From a virus: 43,780 nucleotides of DNA. Below are positions 35,653-42,811 of the stretch, one piece after another. The stretch lies in IMG/VR virus record IMGVR_UViG_3300032265_000225, positions 1 through 43,780 of that record, one strand, 5' to 3'. How positions within the stretch are numbered: position 1 is the stretch's first letter; each line of letters opens with the position of its first letter. Under the pieces are notes generated by a model. The model made no database searches. It worked only from the letters and a program-made list of their open reading frames with translations, and had not been told where the DNA came from. The position numbers and the translations under genes are program-made.

Positions 35653-37110
35653 ATGTCATATACAATTAATCATTATAATGGAACGTTATTAGCTACAGTT
35701 GCAGATGGCACGGTAGATACCTCTACTGATCTTACACTAGTTGGTAAGAATTATGCTGGATACGGCCAAGCACAGAATGACAACTTCATTTGGTTATTAG
35801 AAAACTTTGCTAACACAACTCAACCCCCAAATCCATTATCTGGACAAATTTGGTATGACAGTGCTAATAAAAAGATTAAGTTCTGGGACGGTAATTACTG
35901 GAGAACTGGTAACGGATCTGAAACAGCAACAGTTGCACCAGCAGGTTTAACAGCCGGCGATTTCTGGTTTAACACATCAAGTAATCAACTTTATGTTTAT
36001 AACGGTAGTAGTTCTATCCTTATTGGGCCACAGGAAGTAACTAATTTCGGAACTACGCAGATGTTATCTACATCTTTGTTAGATTCTAGCAATAATCCTC
36101 ATGCAGTAATTCAAGGTATTGCGGCAGGTAATGTAATTTTTATTATTAGCAGTGACTCATTCACACTAAGCGGTACTAATGCTATTAATGGTTTTGATAA
36201 TATTGTACAAGGTTTAACTCTAGTTAATACTGTAGCAGCCAATAACGGTGTTACTAGTAACGGTTATAAGTTCCAAGGAACTGCAAGTAACGCTGATAAA
36301 TTAGGCGGACTATCGGCTAGTTCTTATGTAACAGCAGGTACAGCATCATTTAGTAGCGTAGTAAACTTCAGTGACGGTGGTTATACTGTTGGAAGCCCTA
36401 ACGTTAAACTAACAGTATCTAATGTAGCTGGAGTTCCAACACTTTCTAGTGCTGGAAATATTGTATTCAATACAACTACAGCACTTGGTTCTGTAAAAAA
36501 CCCAATGGTATTAAATGGATTAGATGTATTACCAGGCGCAAGTGGTGTAAGTAATCTAGGAAGTAGCGGATATCAATGGCAAAACATCTATGCAAGTTAT
36601 GTATGGGCAACTGCAAATAAAGCAGATCAGCTTAATGTAGGAGGTAGTTATGTACAAGCTAGTGTTGCTAGTAATCCTACAACAGTAGTAGCAAGAGATA
36701 GTAACTCAAATATTAATGCAAACTTATTTAATGGTACTGCTACTGCGGCACAATATGCTGACCTAGCAGAAAAATATCTTCCAGATGCTGAATATAGTGT
36801 TGGAACAGTTATGTCTGTTGGCGGAACCGCAGAAGTTAGAGAGTGTGGTGCTAATGATATGCCAATAGGTGTTATTAGTGCTAATCCAGCATTTATGATG
36901 AATAAAGATCTAGCTGGAGGTGTGTACGTAGCATTAAAAGGTCGTGTTCCAGTTAAGATTATTGGCGGATGTAGCAAAGGTGATCGTATTGTACCACACG
37001 GTGCAGGCTGGGGACAGACAGACACAGGCGATGGTTTCCCTGTTTTTGCAGTAGCATTAGAAGATTGTGCTGATACTGATGTCACCCTTGTAGAATGTGT
37101 AATTCTTTAA
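35653..37110 (+). CDS. Tail fibre paralogue 3 with a C-terminal cleavage/chaperone-like domain
   Basis: A 485-residue fibre protein. The N-terminal domain (DLTLVGKNYAGYGQ, WLLENFANTTQP, GQIWYDS, GDFWFNTSSNQLYVY, SSDSFTL) is shared with the two upstream genes. A shaft segment follows (VSNLGSSGYQWQNIYASYVW, then ADQLNVGGSYV). The last ~120 residues (YADLAEKYLPDAEYSVGTVM, GVISANPAFMMNKDL, VYVALKGRVPVKIIG, GDRIVPHGAGWG) form a domain common at phage fibre C-termini that resembles the autoproteolytic or intramolecular chaperone type (Peptidase_G2-like). I see no proven catalytic residues, so self-cleavage is only possible. It has its own late box upstream. Confidence 0.75.
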   Translation: MSYTINHYNGTLLATVADGTVDTSTDLTLVGKNYAGYGQAQNDNFIWLLENFANTTQPPNPLSGQIWYDSANKKIKFWDGNYWRTGNGSETATVAPAGLTAGDFWFNTSSNQLYVYNGSSSILIGPQEVTNFGTTQMLSTSLLDSSNNPHAVIQGIAAGNVIFIISSDSFTLSGTNAINGFDNIVQGLTLVNTVAANNGVTSNGYKFQGTASNADKLGGLSASSYVTAGTASFSSVVNFSDGGYTVGSPNVKLTVSNVAGVPTLSSAGNIVFNTTTALGSVKNPMVLNGLDVLPGASGVSNLGSSGYQWQNIYASYVWATANKADQLNVGGSYVQASVASNPTTVVARDSNSNINANLFNGTATAAQYADLAEKYLPDAEYSVGTVMSVGGTAEVRECGANDMPIGVISANPAFMMNKDLAGGVYVALKGRVPVKIIGGCSKGDRIVPHGAGWGQTDTGDGFPVFAVALEDCADTDVTLVECVIL

Positions 37111-37111
37111 A

Positions 37112-37119
37112 AATAAATA
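37112..37119 (+). promoter_or_regulatory. Late promoter box AATAAATA upstream of the 37142 gene
   Basis: It begins two bases after the preceding stop and 22 bases before the ATG at 37142. The ribosome site AAGGAA is at 37131-37136. Confidence 0.6.
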
Positions 37120-37141
37120 TCTCGCAAACAAAGGAAATTAA

Positions 37142-38566
37142 ATGGCTAGTGTAGGATCAAACATAACTGCGGCAGACTATAATGCGGTTCAAAATATTAT
37201 TGCCCCATTATTAGGAACTGCATCAACCGGCTACGGGCAAATTTTAACAAGCGGCCAAGTAACTATTGGAAATAAAGTTACACAAGGTGATTGGAATGCT
37301 TTACAAGCAGATATTACTAAAACATTTTATCACCAACTTGGAACTGCACCAAGTCCTGCTCTTACAACAGCAACAACACTTATAAAAATTCAGTATGCAG
37401 ATTTAAATGCCTACTCAACTATGTCCTCGGCATTGGCTAATACTAGTTCTAATACAACAAATGGCGTCACATACCCAGGTGCTTATAATCAAATTGCTAG
37501 CAATCAATATATTACACCAACATCTGGCGCTTCAATTCAAGGGTTTCCACATCAGACTATAAGAGACGGTAGTGCTAGACCTTGGGGCGGCACAACAACG
37601 CCTAACTCGGGACCTGGATATAATTTTGGTGTAACTGAAAGTGGTATTCCTATCGTTAGCGAATCAATGAGTGTTATTTGGAATGCAGGTACAGGATATA
37701 CTGGCGCCCAAGCCGCGCAATACTTTTTTAATTCTGGCGGACAATTACAGTTTACTGCTAGTCTTGGAGCCGCTGGAAGCACTACTTACTCTACTATTGT
37801 GCCGCTCGCCGGTACAAAAAATAATTCTTGGTACCAGCTATTAAATAATATGGGTACTATAACATTTGATTATAACGGTGTACGTTATAGCGGATCAGGC
37901 GGTACAACAACTTCTATCGGATGGAATTATCTACAAGGAATTAAAGGACAACCATTAGTTCCTATCTTCACTGCTAGTGTTGGCGCCGCAGGTAGTACAT
38001 TGTATGCACCTAATCAATATACAATTTGGGCAGGATTAAACACACAAGGCAACGCACTTACATTCCAAGTTATGTTTGAGGATTTATCTACAGGATTCCC
38101 AGTCGTAACAGGTAACGTATTGAGCGTATCCGGAACTAGTATAGTTAACTTGCAATCAGTAGCAAACATTGCCCAAGGTACTGTCATTGTATTCAAAGGT
38201 ACTGGTAACAATGGTATAAGTGCAGGCAGTCCAGGAACAGCATATTATGTTGCCAGTGTTAACGTACCAGCTAATGCTATAACTTTAGCTACTAGTTATA
38301 ATAATGCAACTGCAACAGTTCCTACTATAATTAATACACTAACTGCGGGAGCAATTAGCGGTATGACTTATCAAGCCGCTGGAACTGAAGACTTCTTCCG
38401 TATCAATACAAATCCTTACGATATTGACGAGGACGTAACAGGCTACCTAGTTAGCAATGTTAATATGAACTATTCAGGCGGCTCAAACGGTGTTCAAATG
38501 TCGTTTACCAATGGTGGAAATACTTATAACTATTTGCCAACCATTTCAAGTTTAACCACACTTTAA
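37142..38566 (+). CDS. Conserved phage virion structural protein, unknown role
   Basis: A 474-residue protein. The N-terminal part (ITAADYNAVQNIIAPLLGT, GYGQILTSGQVTIG, KVTQGDWNALQADITKTFYH) is a pattern I recall from structural proteins of marine T4-like phages. The middle and end (ESMSVIWNAG, GTITFDYNGVRYSGSGG, TFQVMFEDLSTG, GYLVSNVNMNYSGGSNGV) look beta-rich. A segment at about residues 320-405 (VSVSGTSIVNLQSV-like text, YYVASVNVPANAITLATSY) resembles exchangeable modules in other fibre proteins and appears to interrupt the conserved end. It closes the late gene block. Function not recognised. Confidence 0.6.
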   Translation: MASVGSNITAADYNAVQNIIAPLLGTASTGYGQILTSGQVTIGNKVTQGDWNALQADITKTFYHQLGTAPSPALTTATTLIKIQYADLNAYSTMSSALANTSSNTTNGVTYPGAYNQIASNQYITPTSGASIQGFPHQTIRDGSARPWGGTTTPNSGPGYNFGVTESGIPIVSESMSVIWNAGTGYTGAQAAQYFFNSGGQLQFTASLGAAGSTTYSTIVPLAGTKNNSWYQLLNNMGTITFDYNGVRYSGSGGTTTSIGWNYLQGIKGQPLVPIFTASVGAAGSTLYAPNQYTIWAGLNTQGNALTFQVMFEDLSTGFPVVTGNVLSVSGTSIVNLQSVANIAQGTVIVFKGTGNNGISAGSPGTAYYVASVNVPANAITLATSYNNATATVPTIINTLTAGAISGMTYQAAGTEDFFRINTNPYDIDEDVTGYLVSNVNMNYSGGSNGVQMSFTNGGNTYNYLPTISSLTTL

Positions 38567-38580
38567 TTTTACCTAAAGCA

Positions 38581-38610
38581 TTGACAAGATAACTACTGTA
38601 GTGTTAGTAT
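38581..38610 (+). promoter_or_regulatory. Sigma70-like promoter for the glycosyltransferase-like operon
   Basis: A perfect TTGACA (38581-38586) is followed, after 18 bases, by TAGTAT (38605-38610). Transcription would start near 38617, just before the AGGAG ribosome site (38618-38622), giving a very short leader. No late box lies in this gap, unlike the gaps between virion genes. Confidence 0.7.
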
Positions 38611-38619
38611 ATACTACAG
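38592..38619. promoter_or_regulatory. Operator-like cluster of ACTAC/GTAGT half-sites
   Basis: Three half-sites are present: ACTAC (38592-38596) and GTAGT (38598-38602) form an 11-base palindrome in the spacer. CTGTAGT (38596-38602) also pairs with ACTACAG (38613-38619) across ten bases. The 12-base palindrome TAGTATATACTA (38605-38616) covers the -10. The first palindrome matches the one in the gp55 promoter. Confidence 0.55.
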
Positions 38620-38628
38620 GAGTTTTCT

Positions 38629-38979
38629 ATGGATGAAAAGATTGAAAAAGCATTTGCTGTGGCAAATTTTACAGCTACATTATCGAATCAAAGACGCATA
38701 ATTTTAGAAGAATTTAACCAAAAATTATCCTACTATATCAACGGCGCAACATTTAAAATTACTCCAGAATTAATTAACTTTACTAAGACTGTAGTAGATC
38801 TTGGCTATACGGAAGATATAGCATTTATAGATAGTAATAACTATCCGGTTGTCATTAATAATGTTAACGAATTTTTAGATAATATTGTTTCTATCTATTT
38901 TGAATCATTAAACGAATATACTGTTAGATATGCTGAAATAAAAAATAAAAGAAAGATAGCAGATATCGTTGAGCTATGA
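38629..38979 (+). CDS. Conserved small phage protein, unknown function
   Basis: A 116-residue protein, first gene of the six-gene operon. The sequence (NFTATLSNQRRIILEEFNQK, SYYINGATFKITPELINFTK, then IAFIDSNNYPVVINN) is a family I recall in T4-like marine phages, always uncharacterised. It is charged, mostly helical at both ends, and lacks signal or membrane segments. AGGAG lies six bases before the ATG. The stop and next start overlap as ATGA, so it is co-translated with the glycosyltransferase-like genes and may be an accessory to them; that link rests on position only. Confidence 0.68.
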   Translation: MDEKIEKAFAVANFTATLSNQRRIILEEFNQKLSYYINGATFKITPELINFTKTVVDLGYTEDIAFIDSNNYPVVINNVNEFLDNIVSIYFESLNEYTVRYAEIKNKRKIADIVEL

Positions 38980-39824
38980 CCACTGGTGCAATTTTATTCG
39001 CGCAAAATAATCAGTCTATTGATTATACTAGGATGGCAATCTTTGCCGCTGATAGGATACAAGAATATTTAGAAATTCCTGTGTCATTAATTACTGACGA
39101 CAGAACTTACTTACTAGAAAAATTTCCTAATCATAAATTTGATAATATTATCGATATCCCGTTAACAGGTATAGCACAACATAGGAAGTTTTTTGACGGT
39201 AGCCTGACATCTAAAACAGCTACATGGAAAAATCTTTCAAGAAGTTCTGTATACGATCTAACCCCGTACGATACAACTATAGTCCTAGATAGCGATTATA
39301 TTATAAATTCTAAAGTACTAAAACCAGCTCTTGAACTCGAGCATGATTTTCAAATATACAAACACTCATTCGATCTTGCTGGATATAGATCCTCGTCAGC
39401 ATTTGTTAGAATTAATGACTATTCAATTCCATTCTACTGGGCAACAGTTTTTATCTTTAAAAAGAATGTTACAATGGAGTCCTTTTTTATTTTATTGGAT
39501 CATATAAAAGAAAATTGGATATATTTTAGAACTTTATATACAGTAGACAGTCCTACATTTAGAAATGATATTGCTTTTAGTATTGCTATACATATTATGA
39601 ATGGTAAAAGCAATGGAGAATTTGCGATTGAGCTTCCAGGAAAAATGACGTTTATTTCTGATAAAGACTATCTAATTACTACAGACGGTAGTACTATGAA
39701 GTTTTTAATTGAAAAAGAAAACTATTTTGGCGAATATACAGCAGTGAATACTAAAGGGATTGATGTGCATGTTATGAACAAGTATAGCCTAAGTCGGTAT
39801 ATTGACGGAGGTATGGGTGTCTAA
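38976..39824 (+). CDS. Glycosyltransferase-like protein (GT-A type), pair A member 1
   Basis: A 282-residue protein predicted to have a nucleotide-sugar binding fold. The DxD motif is D105-S-D107 in TTIVLDSDYIIN, with the hydrophobic strand before it as in GT-A enzymes that bind a metal and UDP- or GDP-sugar. The N-terminus (GAILFAQNNQSIDYTRMA) aligns with that of the next gene (GFLLFAQNTDAVNYVEQA), so the two are paralogues. Both also share a later aromatic stretch (FYWATVFIFKKN against FALHYFKKNRP). It starts inside the preceding gene (ATGA overlap). Sugar donor and acceptor are not evident. Because the operon directly follows fibre genes, fibre or host-surface glycosylation is possible. 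Confidence 0.62.
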   Translation: MTTGAILFAQNNQSIDYTRMAIFAADRIQEYLEIPVSLITDDRTYLLEKFPNHKFDNIIDIPLTGIAQHRKFFDGSLTSKTATWKNLSRSSVYDLTPYDTTIVLDSDYIINSKVLKPALELEHDFQIYKHSFDLAGYRSSSAFVRINDYSIPFYWATVFIFKKNVTMESFFILLDHIKENWIYFRTLYTVDSPTFRNDIAFSIAIHIMNGKSNGEFAIELPGKMTFISDKDYLITTDGSTMKFLIEKENYFGEYTAVNTKGIDVHVMNKYSLSRYIDGGMGV

Positions 39825-40668
39825 AGGATTTTTATTATTTGCACAAAATACTGATGCTGTTAATTATGTAGAGCAAGCGTATGCACTTGCTTTAAGTATC
39901 AAATATAGTCAGTCCGAAATTAAAAATGTTTCTTTAGTAACTAGTTCAAAGGTTCCTAAGAAATATCGCTCAGTATTTGATCAGATTATTCCCGTTCCGT
40001 GGTTTGACGAAAATAAGAACAGTGTGTTGAAAGGCGAGCATCGTTGGAAAATGTATGAAGCTACCCCATATGAAGAAACAATAGTTTTAGATGCAGATAT
40101 GTTGTTACTAGAAGATATCTCAATTTGGTGGAAGTATTGTAGTAGTTATGATATTAAATTTTGTTCAAAGATTTACAACTACAAGTTGGATTACATACAC
40201 TATGATAAATTCCATAGACGAACTTTTATAGAAAACCAATTACCTAATCCGTACTTTGCTTTACACTATTTTAAGAAGAATCGACCAGCATACGAATTTT
40301 ATAAAGTGCTAGAATTTGTTTGTAATAACTGGGAAGCCTGTTATGATATATACGCACCTTCTTATTATCAAAAATGGTTAAGTATGGATCTAGCTTCAGC
40401 TATTGCTTTAGAAATTACAGGTATGCATGACCAAGCTATTGATAAATGCGATCCTTTAAATTTTATACATATGAAGACACCACTTCAAGGTTGGCCAACC
40501 GGTGTTGATAGCTGGCAAGATATGGTTCCTTACATACTTAATAGTCGAGGCGATTTGATAGTAGGAAACATAAAACAAACAAAATTATTTCATTACGTAG
40601 AGAAAAATTTTGTTTCTAAATCACTAATAGCACGTTTAGAGGAGCTGGCCAATGCCGCGCAAGCCTAA
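39817..40668 (+). CDS. Glycosyltransferase-like protein (GT-A type), pair A member 2
   Basis: Paralogue of the preceding gene, 283 residues. The DxD is D92-A-D94 in ETIVLDADMLLLEDI. The frame opens at a TTG (39802), but I use the GTG at 39817. GGAGG (39807-39811) lies five bases before it, and the protein then starts two residues before GFLLFAQN, as in the paralogue. It overlaps the preceding stop by eight bases. A C-terminal HMKTPLQGW motif and an aromatic-rich region (NPYFALHYFKKNRPAYEFYK) suggest a sugar-binding half. The family resembles GT8-like hypothetical proteins of marine phages; the enzyme activity is untested. Confidence 0.64.
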   Translation: MSKGFLLFAQNTDAVNYVEQAYALALSIKYSQSEIKNVSLVTSSKVPKKYRSVFDQIIPVPWFDENKNSVLKGEHRWKMYEATPYEETIVLDADMLLLEDISIWWKYCSSYDIKFCSKIYNYKLDYIHYDKFHRRTFIENQLPNPYFALHYFKKNRPAYEFYKVLEFVCNNWEACYDIYAPSYYQKWLSMDLASAIALEITGMHDQAIDKCDPLNFIHMKTPLQGWPTGVDSWQDMVPYILNSRGDLIVGNIKQTKLFHYVEKNFVSKSLIARLEELANAAQA

Positions 40669-41248
40669 ATTTGTTATAGAGCCTCCAAAGTATTATCTTC
40701 ACTACGATAAGAAAACTGGAGTCATTGTTAGCATTAGTAATCAGCTTTGGATACTTGGTAATCCGCCTGCATTTGAAATTACAGAAGAAGACCACAGACA
40801 ATTTAGAGCAGGTGAAAAGAAAGCACACGAGTATATTATTGGCTATGCTAAAGGAATTAGCGGTAAAACAGAATTAAGTTTAATACCTGTGACTACACAG
40901 TTATACGGTTTTAGACATAACATATTTGAATGGATTAAAACTCCTCCTGATGAAAATACAGAATGTATTGTAACTTGGGATGCCACTCGACAATCTTGGA
41001 TTTTTTCGTTATCAAAAAAAGCTAAAGAGCGACTAGCTGAGGGTATTACCCAAAGTACTATATTTTTTGTTATGCTTCAAGATGATTTTGATTTCTTAAT
41101 TAGAAGCATAATTATTGATATAAAAGAACTAGTTAAAGAAGATGAAATACAAATACCGTTTGCTAGTAACATAGAATCAAAAATAGATAAAATTTCAATA
41201 TCAAGTAAGATATATTTTCAAAGTTATGGACTAATTATAAATGATTAA
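40652..41248 (+). CDS. Phage protein of unknown function in the glycosyltransferase-like operon
   Basis: I do not recognise this 198-residue protein. It begins with a basic MPRKPK stretch. It then has beta-rich text (YYLHYDKKTGVIVSISNQ, AFEITEEDHRQFRAGEKKAH), a middle with many Trp residues (EWIKTPPDE, TWDATRQSWIFSLSKKAKER), and an acidic/hydrophobic end. There are no membrane segments or catalytic motifs. GAGGAG (40639-40644) lies seven bases before the ATG; it overlaps the previous gene by 17 bases and the next by eight. Its position between two glycosyltransferase-like pairs suggests a partner or scaffolding role, which is a guess. Confidence 0.65.
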   Translation: MPRKPKFVIEPPKYYLHYDKKTGVIVSISNQLWILGNPPAFEITEEDHRQFRAGEKKAHEYIIGYAKGISGKTELSLIPVTTQLYGFRHNIFEWIKTPPDENTECIVTWDATRQSWIFSLSKKAKERLAEGITQSTIFFVMLQDDFDFLIRSIIIDIKELVKEDEIQIPFASNIESKIDKISISSKIYFQSYGLIIND

Positions 41249-42131
41249 AATTATAGAACAAGACATTATTTTCCTCAGCTACGACGAACCAAATGCTGAA
41301 AAGAACTATGCAGATTTGCTAACTAAAGCACCATGGGCTAAACGTGTACACGGAGTTAAAGGTAGTGATGCCGCACACAAGTCCTGTGCCAAGTTAAGCG
41401 AAACAGAGTACTTTGTTACTGTAGATGCAGATAACATAGTAGATCCTAAATTTTTAGAAGTTGAAATAGATTTAAATGCATTAGGCTTATCAGATAGCAA
41501 TGTGTTTTCGTGGTGTGGTAAAGTTCATGTTAACGGACTTATGTACGGTAACGGCGGACTTAAACTATGGACACGTAAGTTTGTTAATGAAATGCGTACA
41601 CATGAAAATTCAGACCCAAATGATATCAAAGGAAAAGTTGAGTTTTGCTTTGACGATAGATACTATCAATTTAATGAAAACTACTCAGAAAGTTTTACCA
41701 ATGCTACACCGTTCCAAGCATGGAGAGCAGGGTATCGTGAAGGTGTAAAAATGGCATTAGATCAAGGTGCAAAAACAAATGACCTTAAAAAATTGTGGTG
41801 GCAAAACTATCATAGATTATTAATTTGGTGTAGTGTTGGTGCCGATGTGGAAAACGGTATTTGGAGTGTGTTAGGTGCAAGAGAAGGTTGTTATAATACT
41901 ATGTGTACAGAATGGGACTACAGCCAAGTTAGAGATTTTGAGTACCTTACAACCTACTGGAATGAAAAACATGAAAATGCAGATTCAGAAACTACTACTG
42001 CTTATATAAATTTTTTAGCAAAAGAATTAAAAGATAAGTGTGGATTGGATATTGCTAATTTAGATCCAGCAGGTAGTAAGTTTTTTAAAACTGTATATCA
42101 AAATACGCCTCGAATTATTAGAAGAAGATAA
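41241..42131 (+). CDS. Glycosyltransferase-like protein, pair B member 1
   Basis: A 296-residue protein. It begins DIIFLSYDEPNAEKNYADL, followed by VHGVKGSDAAHKSCAKLS and TVDADNIV, with DxD at D62-A-D64. This is the layout of small GT-A proteins frequent in marine T4-like phages. The rest has YGNGGLKLWTRKFV, PFQAWRAGYREGVKM and a CSVGAD segment, each with a counterpart in the next gene. The start overlaps the previous gene by eight bases, and the stop shares a base with the next start (TAATG). Substrate unknown. It might modify virion or host surface glycans. Confidence 0.64.
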   Translation: MIKIIEQDIIFLSYDEPNAEKNYADLLTKAPWAKRVHGVKGSDAAHKSCAKLSETEYFVTVDADNIVDPKFLEVEIDLNALGLSDSNVFSWCGKVHVNGLMYGNGGLKLWTRKFVNEMRTHENSDPNDIKGKVEFCFDDRYYQFNENYSESFTNATPFQAWRAGYREGVKMALDQGAKTNDLKKLWWQNYHRLLIWCSVGADVENGIWSVLGAREGCYNTMCTEWDYSQVRDFEYLTTYWNEKHENADSETTTAYINFLAKELKDKCGLDIANLDPAGSKFFKTVYQNTPRIIRRR

Positions 42132-42811
42132 TGTACGATATAGTTTTTATCAGCTATAATGAACCAGACGCAGATGATAATTTTGCTAGTTTAAAAGAAC
42201 GCTTTCCTCTAGTAAAACGTATTAATGGTGTCAAAGGAATACATCAAGCACATATTGCCGCCGCAAAAAAAGCAATGACTAAGATGTTTTGGGTAGTAGA
42301 TGCAGATGCCGTTATACTAAATGATTTTAATTTTGACTACGAAGTTAGCGAGTGGGATTTAGACGTAGTTCACGTGTGGCGTAGTTTAAATCCAGTTGTT
42401 AATTTAAGTTACGGATATGGCGGAGTTAAATTACTACCAAAGCAATTAACCATAAAGATGAACACCAATACTACGGATATGACAATGAACATTAGCAGTA
42501 AATTTAAAGCTATGGATGCAGTTAGTAACATCACAGCATTTAATACAGATCCTTTTAGCACCTGGCGTAGTGCATTTAGAGAATGCTGTAAATTGACTGT
42601 TATTAATAATGAAGAGTCTTTAGCTAGATTATACTTATGGTGCCAATTAAACGAGCATGTTCCATACGGTGCCCACGCATACATGGGCGCACTTGCAGGC
42701 AAATCTTACGGAGAAAAAAATGCCTCCAACACGGAGGCACTTAATAAAATTAATGATTTTATTTGGCTAGAAGATCTGTGGCTAGCGGAAAAATCTCAGC
42801 TATCACTTTAG
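42131..42811 (+). CDS. Glycosyltransferase-like protein, pair B member 2
   Basis: Paralogue of the preceding gene (226 residues): DIVFISYNEPDADDNFASLK, INGVKGIHQAHIAAAKKA, VVDADAVI with DxD at D57-A-D59, YGYGGVKLLPKQ, PFSTWRSAFRECCKL and LWCQLNEHVPYGAHAYMG. It is about 70 residues shorter at the C-terminus than its partner. Its last 53 bases overlap the 3' end of thyX on the other strand, and the hairpin at 42721-42739 that ends the thyX transcript codes for NASNTEA here. It is the last gene of the plus-strand operon; I find no clear plus-strand terminator after it. Confidence 0.64.
   Translation: MYDIVFISYNEPDADDNFASLKERFPLVKRINGVKGIHQAHIAAAKKAMTKMFWVVDADAVILNDFNFDYEVSEWDLDVVHVWRSLNPVVNLSYGYGGVKLLPKQLTIKMNTNTTDMTMNISSKFKAMDAVSNITAFNTDPFSTWRSAFRECCKLTVINNEESLARLYLWCQLNEHVPYGAHAYMGALAGKSYGEKNASNTEALNKINDFIWLEDLWLAEKSQLSL
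42714..42739 (-). terminator. Intrinsic terminator of the thyX operon
   Basis: On the minus strand, the stem TGCCTCC/GGAGGCA (42739-42733 with 42727-42721, seven GC-rich pairs, five-base loop) is followed by seven T (42720-42714). It lies 20 bases past the thyX stop, inside the coding sequence of the opposing gene. Read on the plus strand it has no U tract and would be weak. Confidence 0.85.
42743..42763. repeat. AT-rich inverted repeat at the convergent gene ends
   Basis: AATAAAAT (42743-42750) and ATTTTATT (42756-42763) form a perfect eight-base dyad with a five-base loop spanning the thyX stop. It is too AT-rich to be a confident terminator. Confidence 0.5.

Noticed and set aside
36648-37085. 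Minus-strand ORF of 145 codons over fibre paralogue 3
   Set aside because: It lies wholly within a clear fibre gene on the other strand, and its product has no recognisable pattern.
39802-39816. TTG start for the second glycosyltransferase-like gene
   Set aside because: The GTG at 39817 has GGAGG five bases upstream, and the protein then begins like its paralogue.
42721-42763. Plus-strand terminator for the glycosyltransferase-like operon
   Set aside because: The GC-rich hairpin is followed by CTTAATAAAAT rather than a U tract on this strand, and lies before the stop codon of the gene it would end.
38976-42811. T4 alpha/beta-glucosyltransferase for modified DNA
   Set aside because: The proteins do not show the patterns I know of those enzymes, and no hydroxymethyl-pyrimidine synthesis gene is in the window; ThyX makes ordinary dTMP.
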